Shown here piece by piece: positions 1 to 7,620 of a stretch of 24,933 nt of DNA. Made by a program: the position numbers and the translations under genes. The stretch is from Pseudomonadota bacterium (GTDB lineage Bacteria; Pseudomonadota; Alphaproteobacteria; Rhizobiales; Methylopilaceae). The number at the start of each line of letters is the position of its first letter. Positions within the stretch are counted from its first letter, which is position 1. The stretch spans positions 1-24,933 of the forward strand of contig JAEZCD010000337.1 in NCBI GenBank assembly GCA_023430145.1, in the 5' to 3' direction. Under the pieces are notes generated by a model. The model was not told the origin of the DNA and did no database searches. It saw only the letters and a program-made list of their open reading frames with translations.

Positions 1-39
1 GTCCGGGAGTGTCCCGCCCTGCCTCCACCGCGAGCGGAA

Positions 40-56
40 GTCGCCGAGGCGGCGAC
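40..56 (-). terminator. GC hairpin downstream of the copper-chaperone gene (weak terminator candidate)
   Basis: A perfect 7-bp stem (GTCGCCG / CGGCGAC) with an AGG loop lies about 20 bp past the stop of the minus-strand PCu(A)C gene. On the minus strand no T-run follows it, so it is at best a Rho-assisted or 3'-end-protecting hairpin. The rest of positions 1-75 holds nothing I recognise. Confidence 0.25.
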
Positions 57-75
57 GACGCCGAGCCGGCGGATC

Positions 76-654
76 TCAATGCCCCGCCCCGCCGGAGGTG
101 CCGTGGTGCATGGCGCCCCCTGACGCTGCCGTGTCGCCGATGCCCTGCACGAGGAATTCGACATCGACCTTGCCGGCCTTCTCGAATGTGAGCGTTCCCT
201 TGAACCGCTCGCCCTTCGCGAGGCCGCGCTTCAGATCCATGAACATGAGGTGGATCGAGCCCGGCTTCAGCGCGACGTCGCCGCCGGCCGGAACGGCCAA
301 TCCCGTCGGCAGCGGCCGCATCGTCATGATGCCGTCCTTGATCGCCATCTCGTGGATCTCGGTGCGGCCGGCGATCTCCGCCGTCGCCGCGATCAGGCGG
401 TCTTCCGTCGCTCCCGTGTTCAGGATCGCGAAGTAGCCGCCGGCGACCCTCGCCCCGGGCGGCGTCGCGCGCGACCAGGGGTGGTCGATCTTCAGGGGGC
501 CGATCGTGGCCTCGTGCGCGAGCCCCGCCTGCGTGGCGAGGAACAGCAGCGCTGTGGCGAGCGCCATGACGCCGAGCCTCTCCTCGAGACTGGGAATGAT
601 CGGGCGAAGGCGGGCGGCGACGGCGCGCGCCGCCTTGCGGGCGTGAAACGGCAT
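76..654 (-). CDS. PCu(A)C-family periplasmic copper(I) chaperone
   Basis: A 192-residue secreted protein of the PCu(A)C (DUF461) family, which carries Cu(I) in the periplasm, typically toward the CuA site of cytochrome oxidase. The sequence shows the family's metal ligands in order: H101 and M103, M112 (in MRP), then H135 and M137 (HLM), matching H-x-M...M...H-x-M. A His-rich tail (MHHGTSGGAGH) adds possible ligands. A hydrophobic signal segment lies at about residues 30-45, ending AGLA-HE. The start at 654 has GGAGA 6 nt upstream. ATG 567 (residue 30), preceded by AGGAGAGG, would give a shorter product beginning directly at the signal peptide and is equally credible. It lies downstream of the DUF2946 gene on the same strand, 97 nt away, and the two probably form a copper-handling operon. 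Family call is firm; the start is not. Confidence 0.9.
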   Translation of the reverse strand: MPFHARKAARAVAARLRPIIPSLEERLGVMALATALLFLATQAGLAHEATIGPLKIDHPWSRATPPGARVAGGYFAILNTGATEDRLIAATAEIAGRTEIHEMAIKDGIMTMRPLPTGLAVPAGGDVALKPGSIHLMFMDLKRGLAKGERFKGTLTFEKAGKVDVEFLVQGIGDTAASGGAMHHGTSGGAGH

Positions 655-751
655 GGGAGGTCTCCGGCAGCGCCGGTCCGCGCCGAAGGGCTGCGGCCGG
701 TCGCATCGATCTGAATGGACGAAAGGCGCTTGCGGCCGAAACGGCCGCGGC

Positions 752-1132
752 TCAGACCGTCCGCGGAGGTGGCGCGCGCGCCCTCGCCGAGGACCGCTCG
801 ACGGCGGCGCGGCCATAGCGGCCGGTGTCGTAGCCGACGGCGATGGCGGCGACGCGCGCCGGGGCGAGCCGGGTCGTGTCCGCAGGCGGCCACCCGAGTG
901 TCGCCAGCGCCGGACAGCCGAGGGCGCAGCAGGTCGACCCGCGCGAATGATCGGCCGGGATGCCCGGAGAGACCGGAGCCCCGTCGCCCGAAGAGCAGAT
1001 GATGCCGATGACGTCGCCGGCCGCGCGCGCGGGAGCCGCGGAGGCTCCCTGCATGAAGCCGCCGATCAGCAATTGCACGACGAGCAGCCAGGACACGCCG
1101 AGGGTGGCCCACTGCCCGTGCATATGCCGCAT
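752..1132 (-). CDS. DUF2946-family secreted small protein
   Basis: A 126-residue protein with an N-terminal signal or anchor segment (hydrophobic core about residues 10-30: LGVSWLLVVQLLIGGFMQG). A short conserved cysteine region follows: IICSSGDG, then CCALGC about 20 residues on. This CSS...CCxxxC pattern is typical of DUF2946 proteins, which in proteobacteria are commonly found beside copper uptake or copper chaperone genes; their biochemical role is not established. The start was set at ATG 1132 because it puts the signal peptide at the N-terminus; the longest open frame begins with TTG at 1186 and adds 18 unremarkable residues. The Arg/Ala-rich C-terminus after the cysteines looks disordered. 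A role in periplasmic copper handling is inferred from the neighbouring PCu(A)C gene and the cysteines. Confidence 0.8.
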   Translation of the reverse strand: MRHMHGQWATLGVSWLLVVQLLIGGFMQGASAAPARAAGDVIGIICSSGDGAPVSPGIPADHSRGSTCCALGCPALATLGWPPADTTRLAPARVAAIAVGYDTGRYGRAAVERSSARARAPPPRTV

Positions 1133-1299
1133 GGTCGAAAGCACGGACGGAGGATACAGCACCGTGCCGACGTGGGAAATCGGCAATGGCGGTCACGGGG
1201 CCGCGTTGCCGCCGCGGCATGCGGTCCCAGCCGATGCGCCCGGGTGCGGCGCCTCGTTCAACGGCCGTGGCGGGTCGAGCCGTGCGCCTCGGATGCCCG

Positions 1300-1315
1300 A
1301 CCGTAAGGCTACGGT
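1300..1315. promoter_or_regulatory. Inverted repeat ACCGTA-N4-TACGGT upstream of the copper gene pair
   Basis: Perfect 6-bp arms separated by AGGC, 168 bp upstream of the DUF2946 start. It could be an operator for the copper genes or a short hairpin; a TTTTG run follows it on the plus strand. It does not match the MerR/CueR operator pattern I know. Confidence 0.3.
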
Positions 1316-1485
1316 TTTGCGCGATGGTGACCGGCTCCAGAACGCCGGCGCCGAAAATGCATATCAAAATCGACATCGGTTGTTGCATCGCCGCCACCAT
1401 CGGCCGGAAAGCCGGGGTGCCGAGTCGCCAATTGCAATCGGCATGATACAATCTTGCCACTGGGGGTTTTTGGAACGTTGTCTGC

Positions 1486-1504
1486 TTTCATTCGCTTTAT
1501 GAAA
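1486..1504. promoter_or_regulatory. Inverted repeat TTTCAT-N7-ATGAAA upstream of the priming transferase
   Basis: Perfect 6-bp arms with a 7-bp spacer, ending 28 bp before the ATG of the priming glycosyltransferase. Size and position fit a dimeric repressor or activator site, or a leader hairpin. AT-rich dyads are uncommon in this GC-rich window, but no regulator can be named from it. Confidence 0.3.
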
Positions 1505-1532
1505 CGGTTGCGGTTTGTTGTGGTCGGCGAGC

Positions 1533-2834
1533 ATGTACGCGGCTAGCGCACTTCTGAATCAGGACATCGCTCCCATCGCATCCCGTATTCCGACCATCGC
1601 GCGGATCCGCTTCCAGCTTCTCGGCGGGCTGCTCGTCCCGACGCTTCTCGCGCTGGCGCTGCGTTCGATCTGGAGCGAGCCACAGATCACCAATACGACC
1701 ACCATCAATTCGGTCGTCGGCGTTTCGATCGCCATCATCGTCGGCTATTTCTGCCTGCGGAAGATCGCATCCTTTCCCGGTGCTAACAGCCTGCGATACG
1801 TCGTCCCGGTGTTTGCTTGCGCTTTCCTCGGGGTGATCGCTCTCTTTTTCCTGCTTCGGCTTGATTACAGCCGGCTCCAGTTCCTCGTCAGCTGCCTGGC
1901 GGCGCTCGCCTGGTTCACCATCGTCATCGCCATATCCAAAGGCGTCGCCCGCCAGAGGCTCGCCGTCATTCCCGTGGGCGATGCATCCACCGTGCTCGCC
2001 ATCGACGGCGTCGACTGGCAGGTGCTGACCGATCCGCAAAGTCCGGCGCCCGGCGTCGACGGGGTCGTGGTCGACCTTCGGGCCGATCACTCGCCGGAGT
2101 GGCAGCGCTTCATCGCCAACTGCGTCCTCAGCTCGGTTCCGGTGTTCCACGTCAAGCAGGTGCGCGAATCCCTGACGGGCCGGCTGGAGATTCAGCATCT
2201 CTCCGAGAACACGCTCGGCTCGCTCAACCCCAACGACGCCTATCTGAAGCTCAAGCGGCTGCTGGACAGCGCTGGAGCCGCGGTATTCCTGCTCGCCTGC
2301 TTGCCGGCGCTGATCCTGATCGGAATTCTCGTCCGCCTGGAGTCCGAAGGTCCGGCCCTGTTCCGGCAGGTGCGCGTCGGCCGCGGCGGCCGCCCATTCG
2401 TCCTCTACAAGTTTCGGACGATGCGCATTGCCGAGACCGACGAGGGCGACGGCCGCGCGGCCGCATGCACGCTGCCGGATGATCGGCGGATCACCCGCCT
2501 CGGCCGGTTCCTGCGCAGCACCCGCGTCGACGAGCTGCCGCAGGCGATCAACATCCTGCGCGGCGAGATGAGCTGGATCGGCCCGCGCCCGGAGGCACTG
2601 CCGCTGTCCCGCTGGTATCAGGACGAGCTGCCCTTCTATTACTACCGGCACATCGTCTATCCGGGCATCACCGGCTGGGCTCAGGTCAACCAGGGCCATG
2701 TCACCGAAGTCGACCGGGTGCTCGAAAAGCTCCATTACGACTTCTACTACATCAAGAACTTCTCGGCCTGGCTCGATATACTGATCATGCTGAAGACCCT
2801 CCGGACGATGCTCACCGGCTTCGGCGCCAAGTAA
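1533..2834 (+). CDS. Undecaprenyl-phosphate sugar phosphotransferase (WcaJ/ExoY-type EPS priming enzyme)
   Basis: A 433-residue integral membrane enzyme that starts EPS repeat-unit synthesis by transferring a sugar-1-phosphate (glucose- or galactose-1-phosphate in characterised homologues) to undecaprenyl phosphate on the inner face of the inner membrane. The N-terminal third has about four hydrophobic segments, followed by a soluble region (about residues 150-235) in the place of the CoA-binding-like domain of WcaJ-type enzymes. From about residue 241 comes the bacterial sugar transferase domain (PF02397): a membrane segment, then LFRQVRVGRGG, YKFRTMR, TRVDELPQ, IGPRPE and PGITGWAQVN, all signature motifs. 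Start is ATG 1533; a TTG six codons earlier is possible. It faces away from the export operon and is convergent with fcl. Substrate cannot be told from sequence alone. Confidence 0.95.
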   Translation: MYAASALLNQDIAPIASRIPTIARIRFQLLGGLLVPTLLALALRSIWSEPQITNTTTINSVVGVSIAIIVGYFCLRKIASFPGANSLRYVVPVFACAFLGVIALFFLLRLDYSRLQFLVSCLAALAWFTIVIAISKGVARQRLAVIPVGDASTVLAIDGVDWQVLTDPQSPAPGVDGVVVDLRADHSPEWQRFIANCVLSSVPVFHVKQVRESLTGRLEIQHLSENTLGSLNPNDAYLKLKRLLDSAGAAVFLLACLPALILIGILVRLESEGPALFRQVRVGRGGRPFVLYKFRTMRIAETDEGDGRAAACTLPDDRRITRLGRFLRSTRVDELPQAINILRGEMSWIGPRPEALPLSRWYQDELPFYYYRHIVYPGITGWAQVNQGHVTEVDRVLEKLHYDFYYIKNFSAWLDILIMLKTLRTMLTGFGAK

Positions 2835-2899
2835 AGAGCGCTAAGTGAGTGGCGCCACCACGTGAGGGGGCGCCGAGGGCCGGCGCGCCAAGGCGAAGC

Positions 2900-3856
2900 T
2901 CACCGGACGGGCGCGCCACCCTGGTCGAGAAACCACCGGTAGGTGGAGGCGATTCCCTCGTCGAGGCCGATCGACGGCCTCCAGCCGAGCGCCTGCAAGC
3001 GGTCGCCGCTCATCAGCTTGCGGGGCGTGCCGTCCGGCTTGGACAGATCTTTGACGATCCGGCCGCGGAAGCCGACCACCGCGGCGACCGTCTCGGCGAG
3101 CTCGTTGATGGTGACGTCGCTGCCCGAGCCGACATTGATGTGCCGGGCATCCGAATAGGCCTTCATCAGCAGCACCAGCGCGTCGGCGCAATCGTCCACG
3201 TGCAAAAACTCGCGCCGCGCCGTCCCGGAGCCCCAGACGACCATTTCCGGAGCGCCCGAGAGCTTGGCCTCGTGCGCCTTGCGAATCAGGGCCGGCATCA
3301 CGTGACTGGATACGAGGTCGAAATTGTCGCCCGGGCCATAGAGGTTGGTCGGCATCGCCGAGATGAAGTCGCAGCCGTACTGCCTGCGATAGGCCTCCGC
3401 GAGCTTGAGGCCGGCGATCTTGGCGATCGCGTACCATTCGTTGGTCGGCTCCAGCGGCCCGGTGAGGAGCGCGTCCTCGGTGATCGGCTGGGGTGCGAAT
3501 TTCGGATAGATGCAGCTCGAGCCGAGGAACAGCAGCTTCTCGACCCCGTTGCGATACGCCGCATCGATGACGTTCGCCTCCATGGCGAGGTTGTCATAGA
3601 GGAATTCCGCCGGGCGGCTGTCGTTGGCGAGGATGCCGCCGACGGTCGCGGCCGCAAGGAAGACGGCTTGCGGCTTCGCCGCGGCCATCCAGGCGCGGAC
3701 CTGGTCCTCGCGGCGCAGATCGACCTTTTGCCGGTCGACGGTGAGGATCTCGCCGCCTTCCCGCTCGAGCCGGCGGACGATCGCCGAGCCCACCATCCCC
3801 CGGTGTCCCGCCACCCAGATCCGCTTCCCCGAGAGGGAGTAGACGGGTTCAGTCAT
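2900..3856 (-). CDS. fcl: GDP-L-fucose synthase
   Basis: A 318-residue SDR-family enzyme that converts GDP-4-keto-6-deoxy-D-mannose to GDP-L-fucose by 3,5-epimerisation and NADPH reduction in the cytoplasm. Visible features: nucleotide-binding GHRGMVGSA at residues 17-25; the SSCIYP segment with S113 and C115; the YxxxK pair Y142/K146 (WYAIAK); and H185 (SSHVMP). These correspond to the catalytic Ser, Cys, Tyr, Lys and His of E. coli WcaG. Length is normal for the family. Its ATG overlaps the last 8 bases of gmd (ATGACTGA), so the two are probably translationally coupled. It runs convergent to the priming transferase, with 65 bp between the stops. The product feeds the fucosyltransferase-like gene at 16303-17241. 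Confidence 0.97.
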   Translation of the reverse strand: MTEPVYSLSGKRIWVAGHRGMVGSAIVRRLEREGGEILTVDRQKVDLRREDQVRAWMAAAKPQAVFLAAATVGGILANDSRPAEFLYDNLAMEANVIDAAYRNGVEKLLFLGSSCIYPKFAPQPITEDALLTGPLEPTNEWYAIAKIAGLKLAEAYRRQYGCDFISAMPTNLYGPGDNFDLVSSHVMPALIRKAHEAKLSGAPEMVVWGSGTARREFLHVDDCADALVLLMKAYSDARHINVGSGSDVTINELAETVAAVVGFRGRIVKDLSKPDGTPRKLMSGDRLQALGWRPSIGLDEGIASTYRWFLDQGGAPVR

Positions 3857-4922
3857 CGCGGGCCAACGGCGCGGCGGCCATCAGCTCGAGATCCTCGCGC
3901 ACCATCTCGGCGATCAGGTCATCGAGCCTGGTTTCGTGGCTCCAGCCGAGCCGCTCGCGGGCCTTGCTGGCGTCGCCGATCAGGATGTCGACCTCGGTCG
4001 GCCGGAAGTAGCGCGGATCGATCTCGACGAGACACCGCCCGCTCGCCGAGCAGAAGCCCTTCTCGTCGCGCCCGCGGCCACGCCAGACGAGCTCGATCCC
4101 GACCTCGGCAAAGGCCTTCTCGACGAAGGACCGCACCGTGTGCGTCTCGCCGGTGGCGAGTACGTAATCGTCCGGCACCGGCTGCTGCAGCATCAGCCAC
4201 ATGCCGCGGACATATTCGCGTGCATGGCCCCAGTCGCGCTGCGCGTCGAGATTGCCGAGGTAGAGCCGGTCCTGACGCCCGAGGCGGATCGCCGCCACGG
4301 CGCGGGTGATCTTCCGCGTGACGAAGGTCTCGCCGCGGATCGGGCTCTCGTGGTTGAACAGGATGCCGTTCGAGGCGTGCATGCCATAGGCCTCGCGGTA
4401 GTTCACGACGATCCAGTAGGCGTAGAGCTTGGCCGCCGCATAGGGCGAGCGCGGGTAGAACGGGGTGGTCTCGTTCTGCGGGATGGATTGCGCCTTGCCG
4501 TAGAGCTCGGAGGTGGAGGCCTGGTAGAATCGCGTTCGGTCCGTGAGGCCGAGCAGGCGAATGGCTTCCAGCATGCGAAGCGGGCCGATCGCGTCGGCGT
4601 TGGCCGTGTATTCCGGCGTCTCGAAGCTGACCTGGACATGCGACTGGGCCGCGAGGTTGTAGATCTCGTCGGGCTGCGTCTCCTGGACGATGCGGATGAG
4701 ATTGGTGGAGTCCGTCAGGTCGCCATAGTGCAGGACGAGCCGCTGATTGGCCTCGTGCGGATCCTGGTAGAATTTTTCTATCCGGCCCGTGTTGAACGAC
4801 GACGACCGGCGCTTGACGCCGTGCACGACGTAGCCCTTGTCCAGCAGCAGCTCGGTCAGGTAGGCGCCGTCCTGGCCGGTGATGCCGGTGACCAGCGCAA
4901 CCTTGCCGTTACCGCTGGACAT
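3849..4922 (-). CDS. gmd: GDP-mannose 4,6-dehydratase
   Basis: A 357-residue SDR enzyme that dehydrates GDP-D-mannose to GDP-4-keto-6-deoxy-D-mannose, the first committed step to GDP-L-fucose. Features: Rossmann motif TGITGQDG at residues 12-19; VKRRSSSFNTGRI, typical of the cofactor-binding region; STSELYG with T137 and E139; and YAAAK with Y161/K165. The spacing matches the T/E/Y/K catalytic set of E. coli GMD. Start ATG 4922 gives the usual family length; the open frame continues upstream without support from homology. The following fcl overlaps its stop by 8 bp. No GDP-mannose pyrophosphorylase or phosphomannomutase gene is present in the window, so GDP-mannose must come from elsewhere in the genome. 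Confidence 0.97.
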   Translation of the reverse strand: MSSGNGKVALVTGITGQDGAYLTELLLDKGYVVHGVKRRSSSFNTGRIEKFYQDPHEANQRLVLHYGDLTDSTNLIRIVQETQPDEIYNLAAQSHVQVSFETPEYTANADAIGPLRMLEAIRLLGLTDRTRFYQASTSELYGKAQSIPQNETTPFYPRSPYAAAKLYAYWIVVNYREAYGMHASNGILFNHESPIRGETFVTRKITRAVAAIRLGRQDRLYLGNLDAQRDWGHAREYVRGMWLMLQQPVPDDYVLATGETHTVRSFVEKAFAEVGIELVWRGRGRDEKGFCSASGRCLVEIDPRYFRPTEVDILIGDASKARERLGWSHETRLDDLIAEMVREDLELMAAAPLARDD

Positions 4923-5340
4923 GGATCGCTCGTGCTCGTGGGGGCTGCGTCCCGTCCATCCGGAGGCTCGGCGGAGGGGGGCCGGCCCCGACCCCGGGCG
5001 GTGCAGCGGCGGGTCGGAGCATGCACGGACCGATGAGCCTTCGCAATCGGTTCGGAAGCGTCGGAGGGACTCCGCGGTCGATCCCTGTCGGAGCGGAGAG
5101 CTCCCATGCGGTGTTTCGAGCACGAGCGGCCTCGCTAAGCCGAATTGGAGGGGTCCCGCTACGCGGCCCCGGCGGCGATCGAGGCGGCCCTGCTCGAGTT
5201 CGATCCCGGCGACCATGGAAAGCCGGCTCACATCCGTCGCGCGATGGAGCGGGCTTCGGGAGATCAAAATCTTGTTGTACGAGAGGATTCCTGATCTGCT
5301 CTGCAGTCTCGTTTGACCAGACATAGCTTCGGAGCTATAT
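4923..5340. other. Intergenic region between gmd and higBA, with a possible gene remnant
   Basis: 418 bp between divergent units. From 5139 to 5294 the plus strand has an open frame closed by TGA at 5292 and preceded in frame by TAA at 5136. Its first two thirds use strongly G/C-ending codons and read like protein (for example AAIEAALLEFDPGDHGKPAH). No start with a ribosome binding site is visible, so I treat it as a possible degraded gene end. AT content rises after about 5260, where the promoters should lie. Confidence 0.35.
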
Positions 5341-5341
5341 G
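5313..5341 (+). promoter_or_regulatory. higBA promoter/operator with inverted repeat ATAGCT-TCGG-AGCTAT
   Basis: A perfect 6-bp inverted repeat with a TCGG loop (5323-5338) sits directly before the toxin GTG at 5341. TTGACC (5313-5318) and TATATG (5336-5341) are 17 bp apart, but that -10 box would overlap the start codon, so transcription may begin further upstream. The toxin's GGAG ribosome binding site (5331-5334) lies in the loop and right arm, so the same sequence could be a DNA operator for the antitoxin or an RNA hairpin masking translation. Confidence 0.5.
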
Positions 5342-5712
5342 TGGCTTGGACGGTTGCATTCGATGACGCGTTTGACGAAGAGTTCGAGGAGCTTGCGGCC
5401 GAGGTACAGGACGCGCTGCTCGCGTCAGCCAAGCTGCTCGGCGAGTATGGACCACACTTGGGTCGTCCGCACGTGGATACCCTGGAGGGGTCTGACTACG
5501 CCAATATGAAGGAGCTGCGCTTCGAAGCGGCCGGTGGCGTCTGGCGGGTCGCGTTCGCCTTCGACCCGCAACGCAACGGCATTCTGCTGGCCGCCGGAGA
5601 CAAGTCCGGAACGAGCGAGAAGCGCTTCTACAAGCAGCTGATCGCCAGAGCCGACAGGCGCTACGCCGCGCACCTGAAGCGCATCGCAACGGCACCGAGA
5701 CAAGGCAAATGA
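5341..5712 (+). CDS. HigB/RelE-superfamily toxin (phage Gp49-like, PF05973)
   Basis: A 123-residue protein of the Gp49-like HigB toxin family, small RelE-fold ribonucleases that cut mRNA on the ribosome. Family signs: the mid-region GRPHVDTLEGSDYANMKELR, followed by the beta-strand core VWRVAFAFDP, GILLAAGDK and the helical KRFYKQLI with basic residues after it. Length is typical. The start is GTG 5341, with GGAG six bases upstream; no in-frame ATG exists until residue 56. The antitoxin gene begins one base after its stop, toxin first, as in HigBA loci. The pair sits between the GDP-fucose genes and the export operon, and both neighbours run on the opposite strand, so it is an independent cassette. 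Activity has not been shown and is inferred from family and gene order. Confidence 0.88.
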   Translation: MAWTVAFDDAFDEEFEELAAEVQDALLASAKLLGEYGPHLGRPHVDTLEGSDYANMKELRFEAAGGVWRVAFAFDPQRNGILLAAGDKSGTSEKRFYKQLIARADRRYAAHLKRIATAPRQGK

Positions 5713-5713
5713 C

Positions 5714-6094
5714 ATGCGCCGAACCATAGACGACGTGATCGCCTCCCTTCCGCCCGAGCGCCAGGAGCGGGTAGAAGCTCGGTTTCAGAAGCTGAAGGAC
5801 GAGGTCGAGAGCCTGCGCGAGCTGCGCCGGCTCGCCGGCAAAGCACAGGCCGACGTCGCCGCGGCGCTCGACATCAAACAGCCCTCCGTCTCGAGGATCG
5901 AGAAGCAGGCGGACATGTATCTCTCGACCCTGCGCAGCTACGTGCAGGCGATCGGCGGCGACCTGGAGATCGTCGTGCGCCTTCCTGAGCGACGCCCGGT
6001 TCGCCTGCAGCATCTCGGTGATATCGGAACGGATGGGGCATCGCGGGCGCAGGCTAAGGGGAAGGTTTCACGCAAGCGATCGGCGGCCTCGTGA
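5714..6094 (+). CDS. HigA-like XRE-family antitoxin
   Basis: A 126-residue helix-turn-helix protein, the likely antidote and autorepressor of the upstream toxin. An N-terminal helical segment (residues 1-34) is followed by an XRE-type HTH at about residues 35-65: LRRLAGKAQADVAAALDIKQ then PSVSRIEKQADM, the recognition helix being around PSVSRIE. IGGDLEIVVRLP follows, which is common in HigA-like proteins partnered with Gp49-like toxins. The last 30 residues are basic and probably disordered (KGKVSRKRSAAS). It starts one base after the toxin stop, with an AAGG ribosome binding site inside the toxin's 3' end. It ends 59 bp from the convergent TPR gene; no clear terminator lies between them. Confidence 0.88.
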   Translation: MRRTIDDVIASLPPERQERVEARFQKLKDEVESLRELRRLAGKAQADVAAALDIKQPSVSRIEKQADMYLSTLRSYVQAIGGDLEIVVRLPERRPVRLQHLGDIGTDGASRAQAKGKVSRKRSAAS

Positions 6095-6153
6095 GCGTCT
6101 TCAAGAGCTCCCGGCGCTGCTCGATCCCCTTCGGGCGCATGATGCCGGATCGC

Positions 6154-7620
6154 TCAGCCCGCGACGCGGCGCAGCTTCAGATCGTCGAACCACACCTCAC
6201 CGCTGACCAGTTCCTCGGACGGGGAGCGGGCATCGTGAAAGAGCCGCAGCTCCTGCCCGCGGCAGCCGGGTGACTCCGGAACCTCGATGTCGAGCGAGAA
6301 CTCCCGCCAACGTTGCGACTGCCCCAGCAGCATCTCGGTCTCGGCCAGCACCTTTCCGGGCGAGAGGCAGGCGACCCGCCAGCGCAGGCCGCGCTCGCCT
6401 ATGATCGAGCCGCGCAGCGTTCCCGCGAGGCGATAGCGGCCCGGCGGGAGCACCAGAACCTGCGACAGGACGGGAAAGGCGACGCGCCCATTGCCGAAGA
6501 CGATGTGCAGGGCACGCTGTCCGCCGAGCTCGCGGAGCCGCGCGAACTCCAGCAAGGCATTGCGTCCGCGGGCGATCTGCCAATCGAAGGGAACGCCGCT
6601 CGGATCGTCCTCGAAGCTCGGATTGGTCAGAAAGCCGATCCGCTGAAGCTGCTCGGCGGGCAGCAGCCGAAGCCAGGCATTGTAGGCGAAGTCGACGAGG
6701 TCCTTCTGAACGAGGAAGCGCAGATAGGAATCGAGCCGTGCGACCGGCTGTCCCTCGTTCTTCAGCGCGACCATCAGCGCGAGCGGGGTGTCGGCCATCC
6801 GGACATGACGCGGCAGCGCCTCGAAGAAGGCGTCGCGCCATTTCGGCGCCTCGGCGAGCCGCGCCAGCAGCAGGGGCCGGCCGGTTTCGTCCTCGGCCAT
6901 CGCACCGAGATAGGCGACGACGAAGTTCGTGAGCTCGATCCGTGTGCGAAGAAGCACGTCGGCATAGTCGAGAGTGGCCGCGTGCTCCTTTCGAAGGAAG
7001 CTGTCGTTGAGCAGCCGGAACAGGGCGGCGGTCTCGCGGCGCGAGCGCATGACGGCGGCCTGCATCAGGCGCCGCTCCCGCTCGGGGTCGTCGGTGACCT
7101 CGGCGAGGAGCCGATATCCCGTCGCGTTCAGCGGATCGGCGGCGACGACCCGTCGCGCGAGCGCGCCGATCGCCTGGCGGAGCGCTCGCCGCTGCTCGGC
7201 GATGGCGTCCGAGGAGCCTGCCCGGACATCTGCCTCGGGCAGCTGCGCGATCAGGTCCCGCGGCGCGCCGCCCTGAGCACGAGCGCCGTTCTGCGTCGCG
7301 TCCCGAGCCGGCCCGTCCGGTCCATCCACGAGCGCCAGCAGCTCGCGGCGCAGCCCCTCCGCCTTGGTCACGAGCGCGGCGGGCGTGCGGGCGTTGAGGA
7401 CGAGCGCCAGATCCGGACTGGTCGGCGCCAGCGCGGCCGGAAGGCTGGTCGTCAAGACGAGCCACAGAAGCGCGACGAACAACAGGCCGACGCCGACCGC
7501 CCGCAAGGGGTGCGCCTGCACCTTGCGCAGGCTCGGCCGCCATGCGGCGAAGGCGTCGAGCGAACGCCACGCGCTGGCGATCGCGGAGGGCGCATGTCGC
7601 CGCTTCGAGCGGCCCATCAT
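6154..7620 (-). CDS. Membrane-anchored TPR-like protein with C-terminal carbohydrate-binding-like domain
   Basis: 488 residues, last gene of the export operon. A basic N-terminus precedes one membrane helix (about residues 41-58, VGVGLLFVALLWLVL), so the bulk is probably periplasmic. Residues about 70-330 are alpha-helical and TPR-like (for example DPLNATGYRLLAEVTDDPERERR), without a strict repeat visible. From about residue 337 (NPSFEDDPSGVPFDW) to the end there is a beta-rich segment with GRYRLAGTLRG and EVWFDDLKLRR, which resembles the jelly-roll CBM4/9-type fold seen in EPS-locus proteins. Its ATGA start overlaps the stop of the J-domain gene. Role inferred: a periplasmic scaffold binding nascent polymer or the export complex. 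Not a recognised named gene. Confidence 0.75.
   Translation of the reverse strand: MMGRSKRRHAPSAIASAWRSLDAFAAWRPSLRKVQAHPLRAVGVGLLFVALLWLVLTTSLPAALAPTSPDLALVLNARTPAALVTKAEGLRRELLALVDGPDGPARDATQNGARAQGGAPRDLIAQLPEADVRAGSSDAIAEQRRALRQAIGALARRVVAADPLNATGYRLLAEVTDDPERERRLMQAAVMRSRRETAALFRLLNDSFLRKEHAATLDYADVLLRTRIELTNFVVAYLGAMAEDETGRPLLLARLAEAPKWRDAFFEALPRHVRMADTPLALMVALKNEGQPVARLDSYLRFLVQKDLVDFAYNAWLRLLPAEQLQRIGFLTNPSFEDDPSGVPFDWQIARGRNALLEFARLRELGGQRALHIVFGNGRVAFPVLSQVLVLPPGRYRLAGTLRGSIIGERGLRWRVACLSPGKVLAETEMLLGQSQRWREFSLDIEVPESPGCRGQELRLFHDARSPSEELVSGEVWFDDLKLRRVAG

Larger units (their letters stand above)
1133..1532. other. Intergenic region between the copper pair and the EPS priming gene
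   Basis: 400 bp between divergent genes. It holds two inverted repeats (1300-1315 and 1486-1504, listed separately) and an AT-richer stretch from about 1350 to 1515 that probably carries the promoter of the priming transferase. A 60-codon frame on the minus strand (1491-1309) opens with ATG but lacks a ribosome binding site and resembles no protein I know, so I do not call it. No clear sigma-70 promoter could be fixed by eye. Confidence 0.5.

Noticed and set aside
1358..1365. TGCATATC shared with the dyad at 12381-12388, and ATCAAAAT shared by 1363, 5263 and 12211
   Set aside because: Eight-base matches among the few AT-rich intergenic patches may be chance; orientation and distance to genes are inconsistent.
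1497..2735. A 412-codon minus-strand frame opposite the priming transferase
   Set aside because: It is a shadow frame with a charged, motif-free translation; the plus strand has the full sugar transferase signature.
2849..2858. Palindrome GTGGCGCCAC between the convergent priming transferase and fcl genes as a terminator
   Set aside because: It has no loop and no T-run on either strand; such GC palindromes are frequent in this base composition.
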